DNA of 64,000 nt from Lachnospiraceae bacterium AD3010. Its GTDB lineage: Bacteria; Bacillota; Clostridia; Lachnospirales; Lachnospiraceae. The stretch lies in contig KK211388.1 of NCBI GenBank assembly GCA_000622025.1, forward strand, positions 328,268 through 392,267, written 5' to 3'. Each line of letters starts with the position of its first letter. The first letter of the stretch is position 1. Below are positions 26,806 to 33,962 of the stretch, piece after piece. Below the pieces are notes generated by a model. The model worked only from the letters and a program-made list of their open reading frames with translations, was not told where the DNA came from and searched no databases. The position numbers and the translations under genes were made by a program.

Positions 26806-27315
26806 TTAGAATCCATCCTCATAGGGAGCCACAAATCCCTTTGGAAGATTGTAAACATCCCCAATATGTTTCTGCACCAGATTTGTAAGCCTTATATCAT
26901 AGCCTTCATTTCTGAAATACCTTATCCTGTCCGCAAGAAGGAAAAGCTCCGTCTCCAGATTGGCCTTCACCCAGGCCGCACCGTAAAATTCGGTTGTTCT
27001 TAAGAGATACTCCTCCATAACACTCATATCCGAAGCATTTGGATAAATAAGCACCATATCCTTTTTTATTTCCGGATCATTCCCCAGCCTTTTTATCAAC
27101 CTGTCATTGTCGTCTATAAACATTATCTCATAGGGATTGTTACGGTACTGCAAAGCTATCATCTCTGCACAGAAGTCAAAAAAACGCACCGAATCCGTAC
27201 TGCTGAGTCCTTCGGTAGATTTCTTTATATCAAATTTCCTGTTGATGCACCTGTCCTTATTAAGATTTAAGATGGTCGTCATCCCCAGACAGGGATATGC
27301 GGCAATAATCTTCAT
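26806..27315 (-). CDS. Degenerate P-loop kinase-like protein
   Basis: 169 residues. The N-terminus AAYPCLGMTTI resembles the P-loop of small nucleotide-kinase-like proteins (consensus xxGxGKTT), but Met12 replaces the catalytic Lys. FIDDNDRL could be a Walker B-like strand. The stretch IYPNASDMSVMEEYLLRTTE resembles a lid region seen in phage-type P-loop proteins with a KEEYxxR motif. ATP hydrolysis is unlikely without the Lys. It lies 8 bases from the downstream end of the MltG-like gene. Family placement is my inference from motif order. Confidence 0.55.
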   Translation of the reverse strand: MKIIAAYPCLGMTTILNLNKDRCINRKFDIKKSTEGLSSTDSVRFFDFCAEMIALQYRNNPYEIMFIDDNDRLIKRLGNDPEIKKDMVLIYPNASDMSVMEEYLLRTTEFYGAAWVKANLETELFLLADRIRYFRNEGYDIRLTNLVQKHIGDVYNLPKGFVAPYEDGF

Positions 27316-27322
27316 ATAATAA

Positions 27323-28132
27323 CTATCTCCTCATCAGTATCCTTGCGATCTCCTCATCTGACGCTCCCGCAGGGATACGAAAGTCTCCCGTGGAAAGCCT
27401 TCTGTCATACCCGTTTGCACAGAGAAATCCGTCAAAGGCTGAGGCACTGGACACAGCTCCGGCTTTTTCAAGCTCATTTGCAACTGCTGTGGATGATGAT
27501 CCTGCGTTAACGTGTACTGAGATAAATCCGTTCTGAGTTTCCGTTACTGCGCTCTGACTCTCTGCCTCGGTCTCAGCTGCATCCGCAAGCAGCTCAGATT
27601 TCGTCTTGTTCTCTCCCGTAACGTCGGATTTTAACTCCGTTGTCTGTTTATCCCGAATACTCTCTTCGATGATCTCTTCCGCTGTTTTTTCTTCAGCTTC
27701 TTCCGGTTCCGCGGGTCTTGACGCGGTCACCTCCTCTGAGGGTTCCTCCGGCGCAGCAGGTCTTGACACATTTACCTCCTCTGAGGGTTCCTCAGCCACC
27801 GCTGGTTCTAACACGGTGATCTCCTCTGAGGGTTCCTCAGACACCGCGGGTCTTGACACGGTTACCTCCTTTAAGGGTTCATCCGGTACAGCGGGTTCTG
27901 GCACGGTGATCTCCTCTGAAGGTTCCTCCACTGCCGCAGGTTCCGGCGCTGTAGCAACAGTATAGGCTTCGGTCAGTGTTTCATTTCCATCGCTCATCCC
28001 AAGCTCTCTCGCCCGTGCCATAACCTCCGCGTCAGTCATCGCTTTTGTCCTGTTCCCTCCGCCGAAGATAAGGATGATCGCGGTTATCAGTATTCCGAGG
28101 CCTGCGCCTCTTAAATACGACCGGAGATTCAT
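27323..28132 (-). CDS. MltG/YceG N-terminal-like anchored protein with repeats
   Basis: 269 residues: a signal-anchor helix (residues 9-24), MTDAEVMARARELGM, five 15-residue Pro/Glu repeats of the type SRPAVSEEPSEEITV (about residues 65-140), and a C-terminal domain (VHVNAGSSSTAVANEL to IPAGASDEEIARIL) like the LysM-like subdomain of endolytic transglycosylase MltG. The transglycosylase catalytic domain is absent, so it may bind rather than cut peptidoglycan. It overlaps the DUF6115 gene by ATGA and ends the flagellar accessory block. Confidence 0.65.
   Translation of the reverse strand: MNLRSYLRGAGLGILITAIILIFGGGNRTKAMTDAEVMARARELGMSDGNETLTEAYTVATAPEPAAVEEPSEEITVPEPAVPDEPLKEVTVSRPAVSEEPSEEITVLEPAVAEEPSEEVNVSRPAAPEEPSEEVTASRPAEPEEAEEKTAEEIIEESIRDKQTTELKSDVTGENKTKSELLADAAETEAESQSAVTETQNGFISVHVNAGSSSTAVANELEKAGAVSSASAFDGFLCANGYDRRLSTGDFRIPAGASDEEIARILMRR
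27705..27950 (-). repeat. 45-bp coding repeats, five units
   Basis: Five imperfect 45-bp units encode 15-residue Glu/Pro/Ser/Val repeats within the MltG-like protein. Units share CTCCTCTGAGGGTTCCTC on the plus strand. Confidence 0.75.
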
Positions 28133-28902
28133 GTCTCACCGCCATTCTGTTCTTCGCCGCTGAAGAGATCGGTTATCAGGTTCACTTCGCCGACTCCTAT
28201 ATTAAGGCTCTTTGCTATATCCACATTGTCCATTCCGCTTTTTTTCATTTCAAGGACCTTTTCATTCCTGGACATCTCAGCCTGTTCTTCACTTCCGGCA
28301 TCATCCCTGACCTGAGCAGCCACGGGATCCCCGGACACAGTATCCGCAGCGGAAAGACTGTCCTTATCTCTGCCACCCAAACCTGCGATTGCATTCTTCA
28401 GCCTGTCCATACCCGAAAGCGATCTTTCCTCTTCCTTTTCTTCACTGTAAAGAAGCTCACGTATAGGTTCGGTGCTGTCCTCGCTCTCGCCCTCCTTAAA
28501 GACGCTCTCCTGCTCCTTCCTGACCGCATCGGCCTTTCTTAAGGTATTTTTCAGATCGGAGCTCTTATTGTCCAGCATATCGTAGAGGAACATTACTTCC
28601 TGGTGGTTCTTTTCTATCTCGTCCATTACCACCTTTGAATAGTCCTCTATAGCCATTATCTTTTCATTTGTAAGGCGTTCCAGCTCCCGCTTCGCGCGCT
28701 GCTCTTCCTCTTCCCTTGCAGCCCCGGCAACATCGGACAGTCTGCCCTTCACCTGTTCCACGCGCTCGTCGATCATACGGTCCAGCTTCATCCCCATTGC
28801 TTTGGAGCTTTTGCCGCCGTCATTCCTGTTATCCGGTATTACAAAGCTTGCGATAAAAAGCAGTGCTCCCACAACGAGGAGCACTATTCCCATAACTGTC
28901 AT
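28129..28902 (-). CDS. DUF6115-type coiled-coil membrane protein
   Basis: 257 residues: an N-terminal membrane helix (residues 4-22), a long charged coiled coil (about 35-150), and a C-terminal helix-turn-helix-like segment, VLEMKKSGMDNVDIAKSLNIG followed by GEVNLITDLF, as in DUF6115 proteins found at the end of Firmicutes fla/che operons. The function is unknown; the C-terminus resembles a DNA-binding or Vsr/YlxL-like fold. It overlaps both neighbours by 4 bases, so the three small genes are translated together. Confidence 0.65.
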   Translation of the reverse strand: MTVMGIVLLVVGALLFIASFVIPDNRNDGGKSSKAMGMKLDRMIDERVEQVKGRLSDVAGAAREEEEQRAKRELERLTNEKIMAIEDYSKVVMDEIEKNHQEVMFLYDMLDNKSSDLKNTLRKADAVRKEQESVFKEGESEDSTEPIRELLYSEEKEEERSLSGMDRLKNAIAGLGGRDKDSLSAADTVSGDPVAAQVRDDAGSEEQAEMSRNEKVLEMKKSGMDNVDIAKSLNIGVGEVNLITDLFSGEEQNGGET

Positions 28903-29210
28903 ATCGTTATATCAAACCCACCTTTACTCTTGATAAGTACCGTTCCGTCCCTGTCCTTCCTTTTCCGCTGTCTGCCTCCGTCTCCTGAGTATTCGTTATC
29001 TCCCTTTTCTGAGGAATCGAATTTTCTCTGGTCGTTATTGGCATCATCCGCCTCACGGACACGGCTCAGCTTGTCCGTCGTATCCTCTTCATTACGTCTG
29101 GCAGCTTCACCCTGCATTATATTGACTTTTCCGTCTTCATTGGCTCTGAGCTCCGCGATATTCTGGGATGCATTAATTGTTCCGTTGAAGACTATGGGAC
29201 TAAGTGCCAT
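28899..29210 (-). CDS. Conserved hypothetical of flagellar operons
   Basis: 103 residues, very hydrophilic, no membrane segment. The N-terminus MALSPIVFNGTINASQ and the basic C-terminus ending GGFDITI resemble short proteins often found next to fapA-like genes in Lachnospiraceae fla/che operons, as far as I recall. Mostly disordered by composition (Asp, Glu, Lys, Arg, Asn). No function can be given. The stop overlaps the DUF6115 start. Confidence 0.6.
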   Translation of the reverse strand: MALSPIVFNGTINASQNIAELRANEDGKVNIMQGEAARRNEEDTTDKLSRVREADDANNDQRKFDSSEKGDNEYSGDGGRQRKRKDRDGTVLIKSKGGFDITI

Positions 29211-29236
29211 ATCAATTCCTCATAAGACCCTTCCGG

Positions 29237-30835
29237 TCAGATAAACGGGATCATACATACTTCAGCGTGTTTCTTCACAAAGCGGCAGTAATTATATGCG
29301 TTCTTCAGTACCATGGTGCAGTCGGAAACAACAAGCTTCGTTCCCGCAAAAGCAACATCCCTGACGGCGATCACCGCATCATCACTGCCTTCCATATCCT
29401 CGGAAAGCGTTGTCAGCTCCTTCTTATTTTCCTCATACTTTGTCTGGCAGCTTATTAGCTGCTGTGAAAGAGCCTTTACCTGAGCTACCTGCTCGGGAGA
29501 AAGCTTTTCTCCCTTTTTCATCTTCTGCTGCATAGCAAGGAGTACAGGCTGTATCTTTTTTACATTCTTAACAAGATTCTCATTTTCCTTATTAAGCTCG
29601 ACGAATCTTTCCTTGACTGCAGGATCGATCCCAACCTCAAGGCTTGTATCCCCGCCCATATCGGAGCCGATTATCTTCGCTTCTATGGTATAACGGGCTC
29701 TTACGCTGCCTCCGCTTATGAAGCCCTTCTTTCCGTCAACAAATATGCCGTTTCCCGCAACCACCTTGCTGTTTATGATACACTCGGTGGTGACATTATT
29801 TCCTGCTTCCACCGTGGCGTTCTCAATGTATTTAACCACGACATTCTTACCGGCTTTTAGTACTCCCTTTTCCATGCCGTTCACGCCGCGGACAACGGTG
29901 ATCTGCCCTCCGGCCTCCACGTATGCGCCCTCTACGACACCTTTGATCTCTATGTCTCCTGTGGCCTTTACCCTGAAACCGGCTATGACATTTCCCTTAA
30001 TAAGAAGGTTTCCGTCATAATTTTCTATATTTCCTGTGGATGTATCCACATTTTCAAGCTCCAGCACCCCCGATACGAATACCTTTCCCTGGATGATGCT
30101 GATATGCCCGTCAATGTCCGAAATAAGCTGCGTTCCGTCATCTGAAACGTGCATATTCGGACCATGACTGAACTTTACATCCTTTACAGGTCTGGGTGAA
30201 GTAGCTTTGCCGTAGACATCGAAACCATTCTCGCCGGGAACTGCCGGTATGCGTTCTGCCACAACCTGGCCTTTCCCGCAGGTGGTAACGGTATTCAGAT
30301 GGAAGAAGTCAACAGAGCCGTCCTCATTGACCTGGGGTTTTCTCGAAGGGTCGGTATCGAAGAGATACTTTATCTCTCCGTCACTGCCTTCCTTAGGCTC
30401 CTTCCCCTCAACCAGCACATAGCTTTTGCAGTACTGTCTGTCTGCCAGAAAGCTGTTGAAGGCTTCTTCATTAAGAGCGGCCTTTATATTATTTGCCTTC
30501 AGGTCACCGTTTATCTCGTTCAGGTCAACTCTTGTCCCGCCCTCTGTAGGAGGATAGAAACGGAATATCACCTTCATCCCGTCACTGCTGACCCTTACTG
30601 AAGTTTCTTCATTAACCTCGTTTATCCGTGTCTTCTGGAGAAGAACCCTGTTCTCCGAATTACGCTCTATGGCAGATCTGAGCATAGTGGCACTGTAGTC
30701 CACATTCTTTCTGTTGAGATAAGCTTCAAGTTCTTTAAGGTCAAGTTTCTTGCCGCCTTCTTCAGGAGGGTAAATAACAACCGAAGTACCCTTATCATCC
30801 AGTACCAGTCTGAAATAACCGTTTCTCTCTCCCAT
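29237..30835 (-). CDS. FapA (DUF342) family protein
   Basis: 532 residues. The N-terminal 200 residues hold two copies of a small fold, each with PPxEGG (YPPEEGGKKLDLKEL and YPPTEGGTRVDLNEI). A right-handed beta-helix follows (NIENYDGNLLIKGNVIAGF, VEGAYVEAGGQITVVRGV, ATVEAGNNVTTECI), then a coiled coil and a short C-terminal part. This is the DUF342/FapA layout; the function is poorly known but family members are linked to flagellar or surface processes. It lies downstream of fliA with a degenerate GTCAT-type repeat between. Confidence 0.82.
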   Translation of the reverse strand: MGERNGYFRLVLDDKGTSVVIYPPEEGGKKLDLKELEAYLNRKNVDYSATMLRSAIERNSENRVLLQKTRINEVNEETSVRVSSDGMKVIFRFYPPTEGGTRVDLNEINGDLKANNIKAALNEEAFNSFLADRQYCKSYVLVEGKEPKEGSDGEIKYLFDTDPSRKPQVNEDGSVDFFHLNTVTTCGKGQVVAERIPAVPGENGFDVYGKATSPRPVKDVKFSHGPNMHVSDDGTQLISDIDGHISIIQGKVFVSGVLELENVDTSTGNIENYDGNLLIKGNVIAGFRVKATGDIEIKGVVEGAYVEAGGQITVVRGVNGMEKGVLKAGKNVVVKYIENATVEAGNNVTTECIINSKVVAGNGIFVDGKKGFISGGSVRARYTIEAKIIGSDMGGDTSLEVGIDPAVKERFVELNKENENLVKNVKKIQPVLLAMQQKMKKGEKLSPEQVAQVKALSQQLISCQTKYEENKKELTTLSEDMEGSDDAVIAVRDVAFAGTKLVVSDCTMVLKNAYNYCRFVKKHAEVCMIPFI

Positions 30836-30921
30836 AAAATTACCCTTTTAAGAATGCCTTCTGTTTTCCGTTACCTTTTTTTGAACTCTTTTTCCCTTTC
30901 TCCCTCAGACTCCCGGTTATG

Positions 30922-30949
30922 GAAGACCCCTCGCTTTGCTCAGGATAAC
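30922..30949 (-). repeat. Degenerate GTCATYCTGAG repeat
   Basis: Plus strand GAAGACCCCTCGCTTTGCTC then AGGATAAC; a diverged reverse-orientation copy of the dispersed repeat, between fliA and the FapA gene. Confidence 0.5.
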
Positions 30950-30969
30950 ACGGGCTTAACGCCATTGCC

Positions 30970-31743
30970 TCAGACCTTATCCGTAATAAGACCCATATAT
31001 TTCCCAAGCTTGGTCTTCATTTTCTGCAATGCCCTCACATGCAGCTGGGAGACCCTTGATTCCGAAACTTCCAGTATATTACTGATTTCCTTCAACGTCA
31101 GTTCTTCATAGTAATAAAGCAGAATGACCTTTCGTTCCTTTTCCGTAAGGAGCGTGAGAGACTCTGCCAGAGTCTTTTTCAGCTCATCCTTCTCGACAAC
31201 CTCCTCCGGTCCGAGGATCCTGTCCTGAGCCGCCACATCCTTTACCGGCACCTCTGCCCCGGCCTCCTGGAATTCATCCAGGGAAACCACATTGGTGACA
31301 GCCATCTGTGCCTGCCACTCTGCATACTCGTCATCACTGATGCCAAGCTTTTTCGCTATATCCTGATCAGACGCAGCCTTTCCGGTCTCACCCTCAACTT
31401 CCTTGATGGCCTGCTCTATCTTTTTCTGGCGCTGTCTTACAGTCCGGGGGATCCAGTCCATCTTTCTAATCTGGTCAAGAATGGAACCCCTGATACGAAG
31501 AGATGCATAGGTCTCAAACTTTACATCCTTCGTCAGATCGAATTTGTCTATAGCATCAATAAGTCCGAAAACACCATATCCTACCAGATCATCATATTCC
31601 ACATTGTATCCGAGATACATGCTTAAACGACCGGCAACCACCTTTACAAGAGGAGCATATTCAACTATGATCTTTTCCCTGAGACCGGGATCACCTGTTT
31701 TCAGATATCCGTCCCAGAGCTTTTTTCTGGACGCCTCATCCAT
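30970..31743 (-). CDS. fliA: Flagellar sigma factor FliA/SigD
   Basis: 257 residues. Region 2 is visible as VGYGVFGLIDAIDKFD with FETYASLRIRGSILDQIRK, followed by DWIPRTVRQRQK, a signature of the sigma-28/FliA/WhiG group. Region 4 ends with LTLKEISNILEVSESRVSQLH. It directs late flagellar and chemotaxis genes from promoters with a GCCGATAT-type -10. One such box lies upstream of fliK in this window. It is the usual last regulator in the fla/che operon. Confidence 0.95.
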   Translation of the reverse strand: MDEASRKKLWDGYLKTGDPGLREKIIVEYAPLVKVVAGRLSMYLGYNVEYDDLVGYGVFGLIDAIDKFDLTKDVKFETYASLRIRGSILDQIRKMDWIPRTVRQRQKKIEQAIKEVEGETGKAASDQDIAKKLGISDDEYAEWQAQMAVTNVVSLDEFQEAGAEVPVKDVAAQDRILGPEEVVEKDELKKTLAESLTLLTEKERKVILLYYYEELTLKEISNILEVSESRVSQLHVRALQKMKTKLGKYMGLITDKV

Positions 31744-31746
31744 AGC

Positions 31747-32166
31747 TTATGTTTCTATTTCCTCAGTACTTATCTCTTCCCCGGATCCCGTCTCGGGAGC
31801 GGCTTCACCTGCCTCCTCGCCGGAGGATCTTTCGATCACCTTGTCTTTTTCGCCGGTCTTCCCCTCAGGAGGCTCTATCTCGATAGTGTCAAGAAATAAC
31901 TTTATAATGTCTCCGAGAACAAGGAAGATCACCAGAGCAACAAAGATGATCTCCAGCGACGTAAGCAGCGGATCATGCCTTACAAAGGTAAATATTGCTG
32001 CGGCTCCGCCTCCAAACAGCATAACGATCGTCGGAACTGTCTTTGTACGAAGATGAAGAGGCTCGACCACCTCTTCCTCTTCATCCGGATTTTCCTCTTC
32101 TGTTTTTTCTTCCTGTGTTCCTTCAGGATCAGTATCCTGATTTTCTACCTCAGCCGTATCGCTCAT
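31747..32166 (-). CDS. Small acidic membrane protein of the fla/che operon
   Basis: 139 residues. A highly acidic N-terminus (about 35 residues, Glu/Asp-rich) is followed by two membrane helices (VPTIVMLFGGGAAAIFTFV and SLEIIFVALVIFLVLGDII), then an acidic tail. Start overlaps the cheD stop as ATGA. Genes of this type occur between cheD and fliA in related operons, as I recall. No known function. Confidence 0.65.
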   Translation of the reverse strand: MSDTAEVENQDTDPEGTQEEKTEEENPDEEEEVVEPLHLRTKTVPTIVMLFGGGAAAIFTFVRHDPLLTSLEIIFVALVIFLVLGDIIKLFLDTIEIEPPEGKTGEKDKVIERSSGEEAGEAAPETGSGEEISTEEIET

Positions 32167-32648
32167 ATGGTCTTCACCGGTTTACCCACAGCCTTAATGA
32201 TATAATCTCCGGTCTCCGGGAAAAACTCCACTGTCCGACCGAAATTCAACCCCGTATCCTGAGCAAGAATAGGGATCCTAAGCTCAGCAAGCACCTTCTT
32301 CACGGCTTCCACATTTCTGTCACCCACGTTTACCAGGGCTGTATTATTTGAAAAGGCGAACATCTTCGCCCCACCGGCTATTTTGGCGGTGAATCTGGAT
32401 CTGCTGCCTCCCTGCTGCTCCATAAGCCGCACCAGCTCCTTTACACCTGTATCCGCAAATTTCGCTATATTCTGATTACTCCTGATCGCCGTACTGTCAG
32501 GAAGCATCACATGGGCAAGTCCCCCGTTCCCGGTAGCCTTATCCCTTATGGCAACACCCACGCAGGATCCCAGTCCCAGCGTGGTTATGCCCTGTCCCTT
32601 TGGGCAGAGCTTCAAATCCGCCATTCCGACTTTTATCAGCTCACTCAT
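32163..32648 (-). CDS. cheD: Chemoreceptor glutamine deamidase
   Basis: 161 residues from the ATG at 32648 with GAGG 8 bases upstream. The catalytic Cys29 lies in GLGSCVGVAI and His46 in GGLAHVMLP. CheD deamidates receptor glutamines and binds CheC, stimulating its CheY-P phosphatase activity. It follows cheC after a 150-base gap that contains a foldback, which is unusual spacing for this operon. Confidence 0.93.
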   Translation of the reverse strand: MSELIKVGMADLKLCPKGQGITTLGLGSCVGVAIRDKATGNGGLAHVMLPDSTAIRSNQNIAKFADTGVKELVRLMEQQGGSRSRFTAKIAGGAKMFAFSNNTALVNVGDRNVEAVKKVLAELRIPILAQDTGLNFGRTVEFFPETGDYIIKAVGKPVKTI

Positions 32649-32710
32649 ATCCTCATCCTCTATATCTGCAAACAACCCGGAATATCATACACTCTTCCTT
32701 TACAACATAA

Positions 32711-32797
32711 AATGATGTCGGGGTCAAAACCCGATATCCGGAGCGTTCCGCACTTCGTGCCGGCACGAAACGGGCTCGGACTTATGACCCTGATATC
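32711..32797. repeat. Foldback between cheC and cheD
   Basis: ATGATGTCGGGGTCA at the left pairs with TGACCCTGATATCAT at the right (13 of 15, the other two G-T). Inside is a second stem around CGCAC / GTGCC and GAGC / GCTC. It separates two genes that normally are closely spaced. Confidence 0.6.
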
Positions 32798-32798
32798 A

Positions 32799-33428
32799 TC
32801 AAATTGATATTCCAAGGGCAGACAGCAGCTTGCTGTAAGAAGGCAGGTCCGGAACAAGGATAAAGTATCCGTTCAGCTCGTCATCATTACTGAATGCCGT
32901 CTGTATCATAAGCATCTTGTCACCCACCATACCAAACTCTATGGCAGGAACCGATAATATAGCTCCGGCCATATCTACAGTGAGATCCGGGACAGATTCC
33001 GTTATCTTCAGATTCGTCATTGCGGAAAGGGAGTTCAGATATGCGCCGGTAATGATATTTCCGATCTCCTTCAGTACCGACTGCTCCATTTCGCTCAAAA
33101 CCTCACCGCCGCCGGGTTCCATACCCATTGCACTCATCATATTGCCGATAAGCCGCTGCGCTGACTTCTGCTCCAGAAGAAACATCATGCTGCCCGTGAT
33201 ATCACCCTGAACCAGGACATATATCCCGGCCATGATCTGCTCATCTCCTCCGATAGCTTCCCCGATCTGATTGAAGCCCAGAAGCTCGACTCTCGGAACC
33301 TTCATCTCCACCTTTGCCTGCAGCATCTGCGCGAGGCTGGAAGCGGCATTTCCGGCTCCGATATTTCCGATCTCCTTCAGGACATCGAAATACATATCGT
33401 CTACATGGTTAAGATCCAATTCTGCCAT
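32799..33428 (-). CDS. cheC: CheY-P phosphatase CheC
   Basis: 209 residues from the ATG at 33428, with GGAGG 7 bases upstream (a TTG lies one codon earlier). Two copies of the active-site motif with Glu and Asn occur: VLKEIGNIGAGNA near residue 17 and VLKEIGNIITGAY near residue 118. CheC removes phosphate from CheY-P in adaptation, in complex with CheD. The two-site form is typical of Bacillus-type chemotaxis. Confidence 0.93.
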   Translation of the reverse strand: MAELDLNHVDDMYFDVLKEIGNIGAGNAASSLAQMLQAKVEMKVPRVELLGFNQIGEAIGGDEQIMAGIYVLVQGDITGSMMFLLEQKSAQRLIGNMMSAMGMEPGGGEVLSEMEQSVLKEIGNIITGAYLNSLSAMTNLKITESVPDLTVDMAGAILSVPAIEFGMVGDKMLMIQTAFSNDDELNGYFILVPDLPSYSKLLSALGISI

Positions 33429-33479
33429 CAAGGATCCTCCTTTTATTGTATGCCATTTTAACTTTTGGCGTTTGTGTCA

Positions 33480-33944
33480 TCAGATATCCACTTCACCAAT
33501 GATCGTTGAGATATCAAGGAGTGAAACAAGTCCGTTTTCGACCTTTCCTACGCCACTGATAAATGACTGTACCCCGCTCTTACTGTCGTGGGAAACATTG
33601 TCCTCTACATCATCGGCTCTCAGATTATAAACCTTCTTTACTTCGTCAACCAATACTCCGATGCTTCCGCTCTGATCCACCTTCAGGATTATAATACGGC
33701 TCCTTCCGGTTATCTCGTCCTCCGGGAGGCCCATCTTTATCCTGAGGCTCATTACCGGTACGACCTCACCTCGAAGATTTATGACACCGCGAAAATACTC
33801 TGAGCTCTTGGGTACTCTGGTAATCCTCTGCATACGGACGATATTGTCGATATACTTGATATCTATTCCGTACTGCTCATTTCCGAGTCCCACAACGATA
33901 TACTGGGTAACATCATTGTCTATGATTCTTAATTCGTCAGCCAT
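33480..33944 (-). CDS. cheW: Chemotaxis coupling protein CheW
   Basis: 154 residues, one CheW domain. QYIVVGLGNEQYGIDIKYI opens the first beta-barrel, TRVPKSSEYFRGVINLRGEV is the family signature, and GVLVDEVKKVYNL closes it. It links receptors to CheA. Located 19 bases after cheA, as usual. Confidence 0.95.
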   Translation of the reverse strand: MADELRIIDNDVTQYIVVGLGNEQYGIDIKYIDNIVRMQRITRVPKSSEYFRGVINLRGEVVPVMSLRIKMGLPEDEITGRSRIIILKVDQSGSIGVLVDEVKKVYNLRADDVEDNVSHDSKSGVQSFISGVGKVENGLVSLLDISTIIGEVDI

Positions 33945-33962
33945 AACTTTACCTTCCCCCTC

